This document shows positions 54,023 to 64,000 of a stretch of 64,000 bases of DNA, piece by piece (within the stretch, counting starts at the first letter, position 1; every line of letters starts with the position of its first letter). Under the pieces are notes generated by a model. The model was not told the origin of the DNA, ran no database searches, and saw only the letters and a program-made list of their open reading frames with translations. The stretch is from Xenorhabdus poinarii G6 (lineage in GTDB: Bacteria > Pseudomonadota > Gammaproteobacteria > Enterobacterales > Enterobacteriaceae), in NCBI RefSeq assembly GCF_000968175.1, contig NZ_FO704551.1, positions 3,595,524-3,659,523 on the forward strand, written 5' to 3'. Position numbers and translations under genes: made by a program.

Positions 54023-54784
54023 TTATTGTTGGTTAAGACTTTCAATCCGTGCCTGAGAATCCATGAGCGCTAAAATATCCTTGATAAAATAGAGGTTTTC
54101 AGCGGTGTAACCCCCTTCACGATACATTCGGCATAACGAGGTAATGTCGATGCCCGGATAATGGTTATGTTGTTGCGGTTTCTGATCATTTGTCAGAATG
54201 AAAGTGACACCAAATTCGACAAACGCTTCAGAAATCCCCGTATCCACCTTCCCCATGCCCGACGCCACAACGAACGCATAATCAATGACCCCGTTATTCA
54301 GCAATAACGCCGCTTCTTTAAATGCAGATAGCAACCCTATATTTCCACGGATAAAAGAAGCACAGTCACCTTGAAGATCAAGTTCCTGAGAAAGTACCCC
54401 CAGTAGGTTATTACTGAGCGACAAGGTAATTAAAAAAGGGTTTATCTGCGCTGATGTCCAAATGGATTGATAAATATCATGTTCACTCACGCCGCCATTC
54501 TGTTTCCATTCGGGTAACAATTCGTGGGGCATGGGATGAAGATAACCATATTGGCTGGCATACATGCCGAATTTTATTGCCGGATCACGGATGTTCAGCC
54601 CCGATTCGAGTAATAGCTTTCTGGTTGAAATCAGACATTTTTTCGCGCCCCTAGAATAAAAACGTCTGAGCTTGCTCTTTTCAACCAATGCACTGTCATC
54701 AGGATTAACCGCCGAACGATTAAATTGTGGATGATCACTGTTTAGGTGATAACCAACGAGTGTGAGTTTTTTACCTTCCATCAT
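54023..54784 (-). CDS. Degenerate N-terminal ketosynthase-like protein
   Basis: From MMEGKKLTLVGYHLN at 54784 the product has about 253 residues. It aligns with the N-terminal half of ketosynthases (LISTRKLLLESGLNI, NPFLITLSLSNNLLGVLSQE, GNIGLLSAFKEAALLLNNGV, DYAFVVASG). The nucleophile position in GDCASFIRGNIG lacks a Cys (Gly instead) and there is no C-terminal half with the two His, so it cannot condense acyl chains on its own. It may be a structural or chain-length partner. It overlaps the preceding ketosynthase gene and is followed by the aminotransferase-reductase gene after 9 bp. Confidence 0.75.
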   Translation of the reverse strand: MMEGKKLTLVGYHLNSDHPQFNRSAVNPDDSALVEKSKLRRFYSRGAKKCLISTRKLLLESGLNIRDPAIKFGMYASQYGYLHPMPHELLPEWKQNGGVSEHDIYQSIWTSAQINPFLITLSLSNNLLGVLSQELDLQGDCASFIRGNIGLLSAFKEAALLLNNGVIDYAFVVASGMGKVDTGISEAFVEFGVTFILTNDQKPQQHNHYPGIDITSLCRMYREGGYTAENLYFIKDILALMDSQARIESLNQQ

Positions 54785-56072
54785 AGTCCCCAATGACCAG
54801 ACACGAATTAATGCCACCAAAGCCAAATGAGTTTGTTATCGCGTTTTGTATAGCAACCGCCCGACCTTGTTGTGGTACATAATCCAGATCACAAAGCGGG
54901 TCAGGTGTTTCAAGGTTAATGGTGGGAGGAATGAACTTATTTTTCACTGTCAGAACCGTTGCTACGGCTTCAATAGCGCCCGCCGCCGCGATCCAGTGTC
55001 CTAGCATGGATTTCGTTGATGACACCAAAGGAGGCTGAGCACCAAAAATACGTTTGATGACGGCGGTTTCCAGCTCATCATTCAGAGGTGTCGATGTCCC
55101 GTGAGCATTCACATAATCGATTTGTTCAGGACGTAATCCACTATCTCGGATCGCGTGCCTGATCGCGTTTTCCGCACTGATGCCATCAGGATGAGGTGCG
55201 GTTAATTTATAAGCATCCAGAGAAGCGCCATAACCTTTCACTTCTGCATAGATTTTGGCATGCCTGCGCAACGCGCTTTCTTCACTCTCAAGTACCAGAA
55301 AAGCCCCGCCTTCGCCTGCAACGAGTCCACTACGATGTTTATCAAAGGGACGACAAAGTTTGCTTCCCCATTTTTCTGTGACGGCAGCCGCCCCCAACAA
55401 CTTCAACCCGACTAATGTACGCAGATTGATGACTGAATCGGCCCCGCCCGCCAACATGATGTCCGTTTCCTGCCTTTTGATCGCTTGACAGGCCAGGCCA
55501 ATCGCATGAGCTCCCCCGGCACAAGCTGCATTCACATTTAACGCCGGCCCAGATAAAGCAAATCGGCGAGCAATCTCGGTCACCATGCCATCGTTACCGC
55601 TCCTCAAACCAGAATAGGGGCTTAGGTTATGGCGTATTCCGAACAAGGCGGGTATCGATAATGGGCTATCGCTGTTCGCAGTGCGCTTATTTTCATGACT
55701 TTTACGCCACTGATGGCGGTCATCTTCAGATATTTCAGATACGCCACTACACCCATAAATACCGATGACATTATCAGCCAGTTGTAAAGGAGTCAGCCCC
55801 GCATCTTCCAGAGCCTGAGTTGCTGCAATAATCCCCATGACACCACGTTTCTCTGTCACACCGGCGTCGGGCAGATAGGCTGAATGTTCAGCAAGCAGCG
55901 CATCAAAACCAACCTGTGCGGCATATTTCACCGGTAATGCACCATTACCCTTCAATGTCAGTGGCTTTATGGCCGATTCGCCGGAGCAAAGTTTCTGCCA
56001 GAAAAGATCAAGATGAGAACCAAAAGCACTGACAATCCCCATCCCCGTAACAACAACACGACGGTCAGTCAT
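54771..56072 (-). CDS. Beta-ketoacyl-ACP synthase (FabF-like)
   Basis: The 433-residue protein has the complete ketosynthase triad: Cys184 in NAACAGGAHAIG, His324 in NAHGTSTPLND and His359 in STKSMLGHWIAAAGA (with Lys354). The start MTDRRVVVTGMGIVSAFG is typical of FabF. It would carry out Claisen condensation of malonyl-ACP with a growing chain. It overlaps both neighbours in the operon. It is the most FabF-like enzyme in the cluster. Confidence 0.93.
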   Translation of the reverse strand: MTDRRVVVTGMGIVSAFGSHLDLFWQKLCSGESAIKPLTLKGNGALPVKYAAQVGFDALLAEHSAYLPDAGVTEKRGVMGIIAATQALEDAGLTPLQLADNVIGIYGCSGVSEISEDDRHQWRKSHENKRTANSDSPLSIPALFGIRHNLSPYSGLRSGNDGMVTEIARRFALSGPALNVNAACAGGAHAIGLACQAIKRQETDIMLAGGADSVINLRTLVGLKLLGAAAVTEKWGSKLCRPFDKHRSGLVAGEGGAFLVLESEESALRRHAKIYAEVKGYGASLDAYKLTAPHPDGISAENAIRHAIRDSGLRPEQIDYVNAHGTSTPLNDELETAVIKRIFGAQPPLVSSTKSMLGHWIAAAGAIEAVATVLTVKNKFIPPTINLETPDPLCDLDYVPQQGRAVAIQNAITNSFGFGGINSCLVIGDYDGR

Positions 56073-57156
56073 CGCGCCCCTCCTTCACCGTCATTCCCAT
56101 CCGCAGCAAAATAGCAATACACTGGTTTTCCAGACCATGCACTAAGATCAATGCGATACGATACGGTTGCCGACGGGTAAGATTTAAGTTGACGTTATCG
56201 ACCATTAACCCTTTCTTATCCATCTCAATCGCCAGATTCACCGCAATGAAAGCCGCCGCCGCGCCGGTATATCCTATGGCTTTATCAAGGTTAAACTGCA
56301 ATACATCAGGAAAAAAATCCTCAATCAGGGCAGTAAGTCCCCGTTCCGTTTTTCCAACCTGGATGATTTGCTCTGGTGGTAAATCCCAGGCTCTCACGGC
56401 GGATAAGAAACGGGCATATTGATGGCGATGCTGGCAGGTCATGCGATAAACATGCGTTATCTCACTATCCGCTTTCTGACTCTCGTTATGCAGAGCGATG
56501 AATGAAGCCGCTTCGGCCGGTAACCACGGCCTGTCTTTTATAAGGCGCTCATAAGCCAGGTAATACCACGGTGAAATTTTCTGACCATTCCCCCCGCAAA
56601 GAGCAAACTGACTGCGTTGTTCCTTAAGGCTGTAATACCCCTCCAGCAGAGCCTGACCGCCGGCATCCACATGAGGGGAAAAGAACGCGTTATCGCCACG
56701 AATATCAAGATGCTGAGATAATTGGCTGGCCGTAGAGGTATTTAATAACGTCAATCCCAGCAGTGGCGGTAATTCCACCAATGCTCTGGAAACATAGCTT
56801 TCCTCATCCTTTGTACCAGAGGCGATGCAGTAAACATCATTGTCTGAATCACTTGTCCCTAATCCAATAAACAACCCGCGCTGTTCTGGAGAAAAACGCG
56901 CCCCGATACTGTTTTCCCAGGTTTTAATGCCGGTATAGAGTATCCACTGGCTCTGCGCATGTGCTGATCGCCGGATCATCTTGTCCACGGGAGGCATAAC
57001 AAAAGCCCCCGCTTGAATAAACCTTTCACCGACAATATTGGGTAAATGCAGAGTATTGCCTGACAAACGCGCTTCTTTTACCGTGCCATCAATAATGTTA
57101 TCCATACTCAAATCATCGGGCAGCAAGCTGACTCCGCCGGTAATATAAATGCCCAT
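56065..57156 (-). CDS. Ketosynthase-like protein without catalytic cysteine
   Basis: The 363-residue protein has the KS fold pattern in outline (LGLTLLNTSTASQLSQHLDI, GGQALLEGYYSLKEQRSQFA and, near the end, KAIGYTGAAAAFIAVNLAI), but where the nucleophile Cys is expected it reads HVDAGG (residues 162-167). The His-containing HGT motif is also missing. It therefore resembles the chain-length-factor half of type II polyketide systems and may pair with one of the two active ketosynthases. It overlaps the next gene by 8 bp and lies 3 bp after the upstream ketosynthase. Confidence 0.78.
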   Translation of the reverse strand: MGIYITGGVSLLPDDLSMDNIIDGTVKEARLSGNTLHLPNIVGERFIQAGAFVMPPVDKMIRRSAHAQSQWILYTGIKTWENSIGARFSPEQRGLFIGLGTSDSDNDVYCIASGTKDEESYVSRALVELPPLLGLTLLNTSTASQLSQHLDIRGDNAFFSPHVDAGGQALLEGYYSLKEQRSQFALCGGNGQKISPWYYLAYERLIKDRPWLPAEAASFIALHNESQKADSEITHVYRMTCQHRHQYARFLSAVRAWDLPPEQIIQVGKTERGLTALIEDFFPDVLQFNLDKAIGYTGAAAAFIAVNLAIEMDKKGLMVDNVNLNLTRRQPYRIALILVHGLENQCIAILLRMGMTVKEGRDD

Positions 57157-57159
57157 GAT

Positions 57160-58428
57160 TTACCCTCCAGCCCGTTTCAAAATCAAACTGCTATTTTCTC
57201 CGCCAAAACCAAAAGAATTGCTCATGATGTAATTGACAGATAGGGCTTTTGCGGAGCGGTTGATATTAATCACTTCATCCATTTTTCCAGACTCAGTAAA
57301 ATTCAGGCTCGGAAGCATAAGCCCATTTTTTAGTGTCTCAATGGAAAGAATGGCCTCCAATAACCCACTAACAGCAAGTGAATGCCCGGTCGCTGATTTC
57401 GTGGATATAACCGGAGGTTGATGGGAGAAAAGGGCATTAATCGCTCTGCTTTCAGCAAGATCATTATTCACGGTGGAAGTCCCATGCGAATTGATATGAT
57501 CGATCTTTTCCGGCGGTAAGCCGGCATCCTGCAAAGCCAAAGACATCGAATTGAGATAATATTGACCGGATAAGTCAGTGGATGTCATTCGATACCCTTC
57601 CGACTGGCGGGATATTCCTGCAATTTCAGCCAATATGGGGGCTTTTCTAGCAACGGCATGGGAATGTCGCTCTACAACTAAAAATGCCGCCGCATCAGCA
57701 AGCACGCAACCGGCTCGATCTTTATCAAAGGCGCGTGAACATTGATGTAATTCCGTAAAATGACCATGATAAAGCGCCCCGATTTTTTTAAATAAGATAT
57801 GCATAATTGGATGGGTCGCTTCTTCCGAAGCGCCGACCAATGCGATATCCAGTTCCCCACTTTTCACATGTTGATAAGCGGAATAAAGTGCATTCATGCC
57901 TGCCGTACACGCATCGCTGAAAACCTTTGGTAAGGCCGGAACATGCAAACACGTTGCTAACGCCTCAGCCAGTTCATAAGGGGGGACTAATTTCCCGAAA
58001 CGTTCAATATCAATATAATCTGCTAGATGAACCCCCTCTTCATGATTGAAATAATGAGACAACGATTGGCTATCAAGAAATAGCTTATTATTCGCAAAAA
58101 ATAATTCACAACGAGTTTGTGTCAGTTCTTTATCTGTTAATCCAGCCATGTGCAAGCTATTGAATGCTGCACGATGAGCCATTAAAAAAACACGATTACG
58201 GGATAATTGTCCTGAAAAATAGAATTGACTACGTAACCTATCTATATCTTCCGACGATAATTTGGCACTAGGAACATTTTTTATTCCATATTCCTTTAAT
58301 AACTCATCTTCACAGATAAGAGATTTACCTTCCGCCAATGAATTAAATAAATCACTTGGGCAATCATGATGACGAACAATCAAACCATAACCGGTGACAA
58401 CAATGCTGTCTGTTGGTATACCAGCCAT
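57160..58428 (-). CDS. Beta-ketoacyl synthase (type II PKS/FAS-like), first ketosynthase of the operon
   Basis: The 422-residue protein has Cys174 in SDACTAGMNALYSA, His315 in NSHGTSTVNNDLAES and His349 with Lys344 in STKSATGHSLAVSGL, so it should be active. Its N-terminal third is divergent from FabF (DELLKEYGIKNVPSAKLSSE), suggesting a distinct substrate or partner. AAGGTAG precedes the ATG. It follows the carrier-protein gene by about 80 bp. Pairing with the Cys-less protein next to it would mimic a KS/chain-length-factor pair. Confidence 0.9.
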   Translation of the reverse strand: MAGIPTDSIVVTGYGLIVRHHDCPSDLFNSLAEGKSLICEDELLKEYGIKNVPSAKLSSEDIDRLRSQFYFSGQLSRNRVFLMAHRAAFNSLHMAGLTDKELTQTRCELFFANNKLFLDSQSLSHYFNHEEGVHLADYIDIERFGKLVPPYELAEALATCLHVPALPKVFSDACTAGMNALYSAYQHVKSGELDIALVGASEEATHPIMHILFKKIGALYHGHFTELHQCSRAFDKDRAGCVLADAAAFLVVERHSHAVARKAPILAEIAGISRQSEGYRMTSTDLSGQYYLNSMSLALQDAGLPPEKIDHINSHGTSTVNNDLAESRAINALFSHQPPVISTKSATGHSLAVSGLLEAILSIETLKNGLMLPSLNFTESGKMDEVININRSAKALSVNYIMSNSFGFGGENSSLILKRAGG

Positions 58429-58505
58429 AGTTATTTCTACCTTAATAATATTCTATTAAAGTCGTACTGTTATATTTTTATCACACTTTGTTGGTGAAGA
58501 ATCGA

Positions 58506-58970
58506 TTATGATTTAGCGAGTATACCGGAACAATATTTTTCTATTTCGCCAATAATAACTTCATCTGCGCTTTTACCATTGGATTCACACACGGCCTGGC
58601 ATAATGAAGCCCAATTATGGACATTGGTTTCACCAAATACATCACCCAACGTGTTAATAGCATTCAACTGTTCTTCTGTATAACGATAACAACTATGGAT
58701 CAGTAACCCTTTGCCTTCATGTGTGAGGATATCGCCATCCAATAGTCTCGCTAAACAACTTTCAGGGAGAATGTCATTGGCATGAGCAAAAACACTTTTC
58801 GTTGGCATCGTTATTTTTAACTTTTTACTCAGATTAAATGACAAATCAATCACATCTAATGAATCAGCCCCCAATTCATTAATTAATGAAGATTTTTCAT
58901 CAATACCATTTTTTTCGATAAACAGAATAGCCGATAGTTCCTCACATACTACAGAAATATATTTATTCAT
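58506..58970 (-). CDS. Acyl carrier protein with C-terminal extension
   Basis: The start ATG at 58970 gives MNKYISVVCEELSAIL. The phosphopantetheine site is in LINELGADSLDVIDLSFNL (Ser at about residue 37). The carrier domain fills the first ~80 residues; another ~75 residues (LLIHSCYRYTEEQLNAINTL, WASLCQAVCESNGKSADEVI) extend beyond, with Cys and acidic stretches not found in ordinary ACPs. It is the first gene of the operon and would hold the growing chain. Its tail could mediate docking to the synthases or be a second, unrelated helical domain. Confidence 0.88.
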   Translation of the reverse strand: MNKYISVVCEELSAILFIEKNGIDEKSSLINELGADSLDVIDLSFNLSKKLKITMPTKSVFAHANDILPESCLARLLDGDILTHEGKGLLIHSCYRYTEEQLNAINTLGDVFGETNVHNWASLCQAVCESNGKSADEVIIGEIEKYCSGILAKS

Positions 58971-58982
58971 ATATGATATCAC

Positions 58983-59425
58983 CAGAAATTAAACGTTTCA
59001 TAATTAACTGCAAGTCAATAGTAAATTCTCACAACTCGTTTATTTGTGTCAATGAATAAACCAAACCTGAAATCATAAAAATAATTATATCTGTAATTAA
59101 TTTTCAAACATTTAACGTTAGAATGAATGCATTTGATTGACACGATGCTATCCAGACAAAGCCTTATCACTTAACCTGTTGTTTTAAATAAAAAACAACG
59201 AAAAATAAAACCATCACAATAAAAATTAATTAATAAAAAGAATAAAATGGATTTTATTTATCACCCATAAAAAATAGAAATAACCAATCCTCTTTCTCAC
59301 ACAAAATAAGAATGATTAAAATTCAATAAGGAATATAACCGTCATAAAATGTCACGAAGCATCGATTTATCTACGCTTAAGAAACAATCTTAAAGAACGT
59401 AAAAAGACATGGGATACAGAGCCTG
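58983..59425. other. Promoter region of the fatty-amine-type operon
   Basis: About 440 bp, very AT-rich, with no gene. The operon promoter should be here, read on the minus strand. No recognisable operator was found. The high AT content is typical of H-NS-bound promoters of acquired clusters. Confidence 0.45.
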
Positions 59426-59466
59426 AAAAAACCCTTTAAAAACAGCGTATTGATTGTAAAGGGTTT
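59426..59466 (-). terminator. Terminator downstream of mnmE
   Basis: AAACCCTTTA (minus strand) pairs with TAAAGGGTTT across a 19-base loop, followed on the minus strand by a run of T. It lies about 40 bp after the mnmE stop. Confidence 0.7.
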
Positions 59467-59503
59467 GAGATATCTCGATAGGTTTAATTGGGAAATGAGC
59501 GTT

Positions 59504-60868
59504 TTACTTCCCGATGCAGAAACTCGAAAAAATCCGCCCTAACAAATCATCAGAGGTAAACTCTCCTGTGATTTCACTCAATGCCTGCTGTGCCAGACGC
59601 AGTTCTTCCGCCAATAGTTCCCCTGAACGGGCAAAGACAAGTTGTTGATGGCCTTCCTGTAAATGTTCTGCCGCGATATTCAATGCCTGTAAATGACGAC
59701 GACGGGCAAGAAAACCACCTTCAGTATTACTGTTGAAACCCATGGTTTCTTTTAGATGATCACGCAGTAAATCGACGCCTTTTCCATCACGAGCCGAAAG
59801 ACGAATTAAGGTATAGCCACTGATGTCTAAAACCCCCGTCTCTTCCCCGGTCATATCGGTCTTATTACGAATAACAGTCACCGGCAGGGATTCAGGCAGT
59901 TTAGCCATAAATTCAGGCCAAATGTGTGCCGGTTCAACGGCGTCGGTTGTCGTACTGTCAACCATAAACAGCACCCGATCAGCCTGCTCGATTTCTTGCC
60001 ATGCCCGCTCGATACCAATACGCTCCACTTCATCACTGGCTTCACGCAATCCCGCGGTATCAATCACATGCAGCGGCATACCATCGAGATGAATATGTTC
60101 ACGCAAAACATCACGCGTTGTACCCGCAATATCCGTCACAATCGCCGCTTCACGTCCCGCCAGGGCATTAAGCAGACTGGATTTACCCGCATTTGGACGC
60201 CCTGCGATCACAACTTTCATCCCTTCACGTAATAAGCTGCCCTGACGTGCCTGTGAACAAACACTCTCCAGTTCTACAATGACCTCATCCAATTTGGCTT
60301 CTATCTTGCCATCGGAAAGAAAATCAATCTCTTCATCAGGAAAATCAATTGCAGCTTCAACGTAAATCCGCAAGTGAGTCAGCGCTTCTACCATGCGATG
60401 GACTTGGTTAGAGAACGTTCCTTGCAAAGAATTCATCGCAGAGCGTGCCGCTTGTTCGGAGCTGGCATCGATTAAATCTGCAATAGCTTCAGCCTGCGCC
60501 AAATCGAGTTTATCATTCAAGAAAGCTCGTTCAGAAAACTCCCCCGGATTCGCAATGCGTACACCGGCAATGGCTAGGATACGTTTTAACAGCAAATCCA
60601 GAATCACGGGCCCGCCGTGCCCCTGAAGCTCCAGCACATCTTCTCCTGTAAACGAATGAGGGCCGGGGAAATACAGGGCAATTCCCTGATCCAACACAGC
60701 ACCATCAACATCACGGAAAGGCAGGTAATCCGCATAACGGGGTTTTGGGCATTTCCCCAATACCACTTGAGCGATCTCTGCCGCCTTTCGGCCAGAAATA
60801 CGCAGAATGCCTACACCACCTCGCCCCGGAGGCGTGGCCTGAGCAACGATTGTATCCGTGGTATTCAT
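59504..60868 (-). CDS. mnmE: tRNA modification GTPase MnmE
   Basis: MnmE works with MnmG to install the 5-carboxymethylaminomethyl group on U34 of certain tRNAs. The 454-residue product has the N-terminal tetrahydrofolate-binding domain ([20 protein letters not shown]), a helical domain, and an inserted G domain with [14 protein letters not shown] (P-loop), DIAGTTRD (switch I), DTAGLR and NKTD. It ends with FCIGK, the essential C-terminal Cys motif. Order yidC-mnmE near rpmH is the usual gamma-proteobacterial layout. Intact. Confidence 0.98.
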   Translation of the reverse strand: MNTTDTIVAQATPPGRGGVGILRISGRKAAEIAQVVLGKCPKPRYADYLPFRDVDGAVLDQGIALYFPGPHSFTGEDVLELQGHGGPVILDLLLKRILAIAGVRIANPGEFSERAFLNDKLDLAQAEAIADLIDASSEQAARSAMNSLQGTFSNQVHRMVEALTHLRIYVEAAIDFPDEEIDFLSDGKIEAKLDEVIVELESVCSQARQGSLLREGMKVVIAGRPNAGKSSLLNALAGREAAIVTDIAGTTRDVLREHIHLDGMPLHVIDTAGLREASDEVERIGIERAWQEIEQADRVLFMVDSTTTDAVEPAHIWPEFMAKLPESLPVTVIRNKTDMTGEETGVLDISGYTLIRLSARDGKGVDLLRDHLKETMGFNSNTEGGFLARRRHLQALNIAAEHLQEGHQQLVFARSGELLAEELRLAQQALSEITGEFTSDDLLGRIFSSFCIGK

Positions 60869-60966
60869 GAAGTTCTCTCTCTTGACCTGTATCCGTCATC
60901 ATTCAAGCAAGCCGCTGCTTTGTTGACTGTCATCTGAAATCTATGAGGTATTAAACTGAAATAATA

Positions 60967-60987
60967 AAGGCGGTCAATGACCGCCTT
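60967..60987 (-). terminator. Terminator downstream of yidC
   Basis: AAGGCGGTC and GACCGCCTT form a perfect stem with a 3-base loop; on the minus strand it is followed by TTATTATTTC. It lies about 37 bp beyond the yidC stop, between yidC and mnmE. Confidence 0.8.
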
Positions 60988-61023
60988 CCACTTAATTTTA
61001 AAAAAATCTCTATTTAAAAACCG

Positions 61024-62640
61024 CTACTTTTTCTCACGGGTATGTAAGCCACGTTTTTCCAGGCTACGGAAAATAACCTGCTGCTGGATAATCGTCACCA
61101 AGTTACTGACGATGTAATACAGCACCAAACCCGATGGGAACCACAAGAAGAAGATAGTAAACACGACCGGCATGTAAGTCATGATCTTCTGTTGCATTGG
61201 ATCAGTGACGGTAGTGGGTGACAGTTTCTGGATAACAAACATCGTTCCCCCCATCAGCAATGGCAGGATGTAGTAAGGATCTTGCGCAGACAAATCCTTA
61301 ATCCAACCAATAAACGGGGCATGGCGCAGTTCAACTGAACCCATCAGCATGTAGTACAAAGCAAGGAAGATTGGCATCTGAATGACCAGAGGAAGGCAAC
61401 CCCCCAGCGGGTTAACTTTCTCGGTTTTGTACAACGCCATCATTTCCTGGCTCATACGCTGACGATCATCACCAAAACGCTCACGCATCGCTGTGATTTT
61501 CGGCTGCAACAGACGCATTTTCGCCATCGAAGTATATTGCGCCTTAGTCAGCGGGTACATGATACCGCGCACGATAAAGGTGATCGCAATAATCGAGAAG
61601 CCCCAGTTACCGATAAATTCGTGCAGGAATTTCAGTAATTTAAATAACGGCTGAGAAATAAACCACAACCAACCGTAATCGACCGTCAGATCCAGATGTG
61701 GTGCAATTGCCGCCATTTTATCCTGAATTTCAGGGCCGACCCACAGAGTAGAAGAGATATTCTGCTTACTATGAGGAGAGATAGTAACATTTTCACCCTT
61801 ATACCCGATGATCGCTAAATTTTTATCTTTCAGATCAATGGTATAGAAGGTGCTGTTTTTGCTCTCACCCGGAACCCAGGCAGTCACAAAATATTGCTGG
61901 AGCATCGCTATCCAGCCGCCTTTTGTCGTTACGGACAGCGCCTTACTTTCAATATCGTCGAATTTGTATTTTTCGTATTTCGTTTCATCAGAAGAGTAAG
62001 CAGCGCCACGATAAGTATGTAGAGCAAAGTTGCTGCTGCCAGTATCACGATGCTTCGGTAGATCAACGCTCTGCTTCAACTGACCGAAAAACGCCATTTG
62101 CATCGGTTGGTCAGTCACGTTATTGATGCTGTAATCAACGGAAACCGCATAGTCACCGCGTCTTAAAACGAAGGTTTTGACATAAACAACACCATTCGGC
62201 GCAGTGTAAGTCATCGGAATACGCAATTCATTCTGACCATCCGCCAGAACAAAGCGATCCTGAGTGGTATGATAAAACGGACGTTCGGTTTGGTTATCCG
62301 GGCCATTAAGTCCAGTTAACCCACTCTGAGCCTGATAAGTGAACTCAGGTGTTGTTTCCAGCAGTTTGAAAGGTGTTTTAGAGTCCAGGGTATCAGGATA
62401 GGCCAGCAGATCAGCCTCCTCGATATCACCGCCACGGGTATTGATATGCAATGAAAGCACATCTGTTTTCACGGTGATCAGTTTACCTTGCCCACTGCTT
62501 ACTTCGCTACTCAGCGTCGTATTTGCTTGCTGCGTGATCTGGGCCGTTGGTTGTGGGCTATTGTCTTTTTCCCACGCCTGCCAGACCAAGAACGAAACAA
62601 ACAGCAAAGCGATGAGAAGAAGATTGCGTTGCGAATCCAT
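61024..62640 (-). CDS. yidC: Membrane protein insertase YidC
   Basis: YidC inserts and folds inner-membrane proteins alone or with SecYEG. The 538-residue protein starts [20 protein letters not shown] (first span), has a large periplasmic domain (~25-345) and five C-terminal spans with the conserved core ([60 protein letters not shown]). The usual Arg of the hydrophilic groove is within FIVRGIMYP. It follows yidD by 2 bp, as in most gamma-proteobacteria. Intact. Confidence 0.98.
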   Translation of the reverse strand: MDSQRNLLLIALLFVSFLVWQAWEKDNSPQPTAQITQQANTTLSSEVSSGQGKLITVKTDVLSLHINTRGGDIEEADLLAYPDTLDSKTPFKLLETTPEFTYQAQSGLTGLNGPDNQTERPFYHTTQDRFVLADGQNELRIPMTYTAPNGVVYVKTFVLRRGDYAVSVDYSINNVTDQPMQMAFFGQLKQSVDLPKHRDTGSSNFALHTYRGAAYSSDETKYEKYKFDDIESKALSVTTKGGWIAMLQQYFVTAWVPGESKNSTFYTIDLKDKNLAIIGYKGENVTISPHSKQNISSTLWVGPEIQDKMAAIAPHLDLTVDYGWLWFISQPLFKLLKFLHEFIGNWGFSIIAITFIVRGIMYPLTKAQYTSMAKMRLLQPKITAMRERFGDDRQRMSQEMMALYKTEKVNPLGGCLPLVIQMPIFLALYYMLMGSVELRHAPFIGWIKDLSAQDPYYILPLLMGGTMFVIQKLSPTTVTDPMQQKIMTYMPVVFTIFFLWFPSGLVLYYIVSNLVTIIQQQVIFRSLEKRGLHTREKK

Positions 62641-62642
62641 CG

Positions 62643-62903
62643 TTAATGTTCTCTGTTATCGTCGTTTTTTTTAGGTGGGACAGGATCATCACCACCTTCG
62701 TGTAAAGGGTGGCATTTTAATACGCGTTTCACTGTTAACCAACTGCCTTTTATCATTCCAAACCTGCGCAATGCCTCTATGCCATAGTGGGAACAGGTAG
62801 GATTGAAACGACAGCGAGGCCCCAGTAGTGGACTAATCACTAACTGGTAGCCTCTGATCAAGGCAATCAAGAGGCGCGAGCCAAGCGACAATGACGACGC
62901 CAT
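62643..62903 (-). CDS. yidD: Membrane protein insertion efficiency factor YidD
   Basis: The 86-residue protein matches Yid[21 protein letters not shown], then [19 protein letters not shown] with its two conserved Cys, and [16 protein letters not shown]. It assists YidC-dependent insertion at the membrane. Its start lies 36 bp inside rnpA, the customary overlap. It continues into yidC after a 2-bp gap. Confidence 0.97.
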   Translation of the reverse strand: MASSLSLGSRLLIALIRGYQLVISPLLGPRCRFNPTCSHYGIEALRRFGMIKGSWLTVKRVLKCHPLHEGGDDPVPPKKNDDNREH

Positions 62904-63226
62904 AATTTCCCCAACGCTTCCGTTAGCTCACGGTTATCAAGCTCAGAGACCCCTTTCCTCACCAAAATCACAAAATCCATTGAAGGTAATTTATGCTGAT
63001 TTAAACGAAAACTTTCACGAGCCAGTCGTTTGATACGATTACGCTCATGGGCGCGTTTAACATTTTTTTTGGCGATGGTTAGACCGATGCGGGGATGCCC
63101 CAGCTTATTCAAGCGCCCAAGAATCGTAATTTCTGAGGAGCTTGCCCGTTGTGGCTGCTGGAAAACATAAGTGAAATGCTCGGGAGTTAACAAACGTAAC
63201 TCCCTCGGAAAAGCGAGCTTAACCAC
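62867..63226 (-). CDS. rnpA: Ribonuclease P protein component
   Basis: RnpA binds the catalytic RNA of RNase P and helps mature tRNA 5' ends. The 119-residue basic protein starts [20 protein letters not shown] and contains the signature [20 protein letters not shown] followed by KRLARESFR. It lies 18 bp after rpmH on the same strand, overlapping yidD at its end, the standard arrangement. Confidence 0.98.
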   Translation of the reverse strand: MVKLAFPRELRLLTPEHFTYVFQQPQRASSSEITILGRLNKLGHPRIGLTIAKKNVKRAHERNRIKRLARESFRLNQHKLPSMDFVILVRKGVSELDNRELTEALGKLWRRHCRLARAS

Positions 63227-63244
63227 TTGGTATGGTTAGCTTTA

Positions 63245-63886
<642 letters not shown>

Positions 63887-63895
63887 TGTGGATAA
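63887..63895. promoter_or_regulatory. Consensus DnaA box near the dnaA promoter
   Basis: TGTGGATAA is the exact complement of the strong DnaA box TTATCCACA. In E. coli one such box between the dnaA promoters mediates autorepression of dnaA. A weaker TGTGGATCA lies near 63980. The rpmH-dnaA position supports the same role here. Confidence 0.75.
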
Positions 63896-64000
63896 AAAGC
63901 GTCAAAGCTGTGTAAAAGAATGAGGATCTATGTCGTCTTTTGCGTTATGATCGTTAATCTCGATCCCGGCCTCTCTCGTATGTGGATCATTGGGGAGCGA

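Overview
The window looks like a chromosome segment of a Morganellaceae-type enterobacterium, most likely Xenorhabdus (possibly Photorhabdus). This rests on the housekeeping order slmA-pyrE-rph-yicC at the left edge and mnmE-yidC-yidD-rnpA-rpmH next to a dnaA-type region at the right edge. A paired hemophilin/Slam (type XI secretion) haem locus in the middle also fits. Genus assignment is inference from protein resemblance; no search was run.

Region by region. (1) 1-2.9 kb: conserved core genes slmA (partial), pyrE, rph and yicC. (2) 2.9-14.6 kb: a pile-up of integrative elements at the 3' end of yicC. The first island (about 2879-8253) is bounded by a 14-bp repeat of the yicC 3' end and has an intact tyrosine integrase. 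Its small second gene is split by an IS701-like element, and its dinD is split by an IS1-family element with a clean 8-bp target duplication. A second, decayed integrase (8307-9041), two uncharacterised cargo genes, a membrane protein, a transposase relic, a third integrase scrap and an intact ISAs1-family copy with a 10-bp target duplication follow. (3) 14-20 kb: a TPM-domain protein, an MFS exporter divergent from a Cys-rich SufR-like regulator, and an LTA-synthase-like sulfatase-fold enzyme. (4) 19.9-39.1 kb: selenocysteine and formate dehydrogenase genes (selB, selA, fdhE, fdoI, fdoH, fdoG, fdhD). Both fdoH (7-bp tandem duplication) and fdoG (one extra base) are frameshifted while the Sec-insertion genes look intact, so the enzyme seems to be decaying before its accessory genes.

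(5) 33.8-38.1 kb: an AT-rich two-gene cassette sits between fdoG and fdhD, bracketed by a duplicated copy of the fdhD 5' end. Its first gene encodes a class I lysyl-tRNA-synthetase-like domain fused to an aldehyde-dehydrogenase-like domain; the second encodes an MFS transporter. This is the best candidate for an undescribed system: possible ATP- or tRNA-dependent activation of lysine (or an analogue) followed by reduction or other acyl chemistry, with export. (6) 39.3-48.9 kb: two successive secreted-cargo/Slam pairs, then a TonB-dependent receptor and a TonB protein, together a haem acquisition locus. Hairpins lie between each cargo gene and its Slam gene. (7) 49.6-59 kb: an eight-gene minus-strand operon resembling a type II fatty acid/polyketide pathway: ACP, two complete ketosynthases, two degenerate ketosynthase-like proteins, two short-chain reductases and a class III aminotransferase fused to an acyl-ACP-reductase-like domain. 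A long-chain amine is the natural prediction. (8) 59.4-64 kb: mnmE, yidC, yidD, rnpA, rpmH and a consensus DnaA box.
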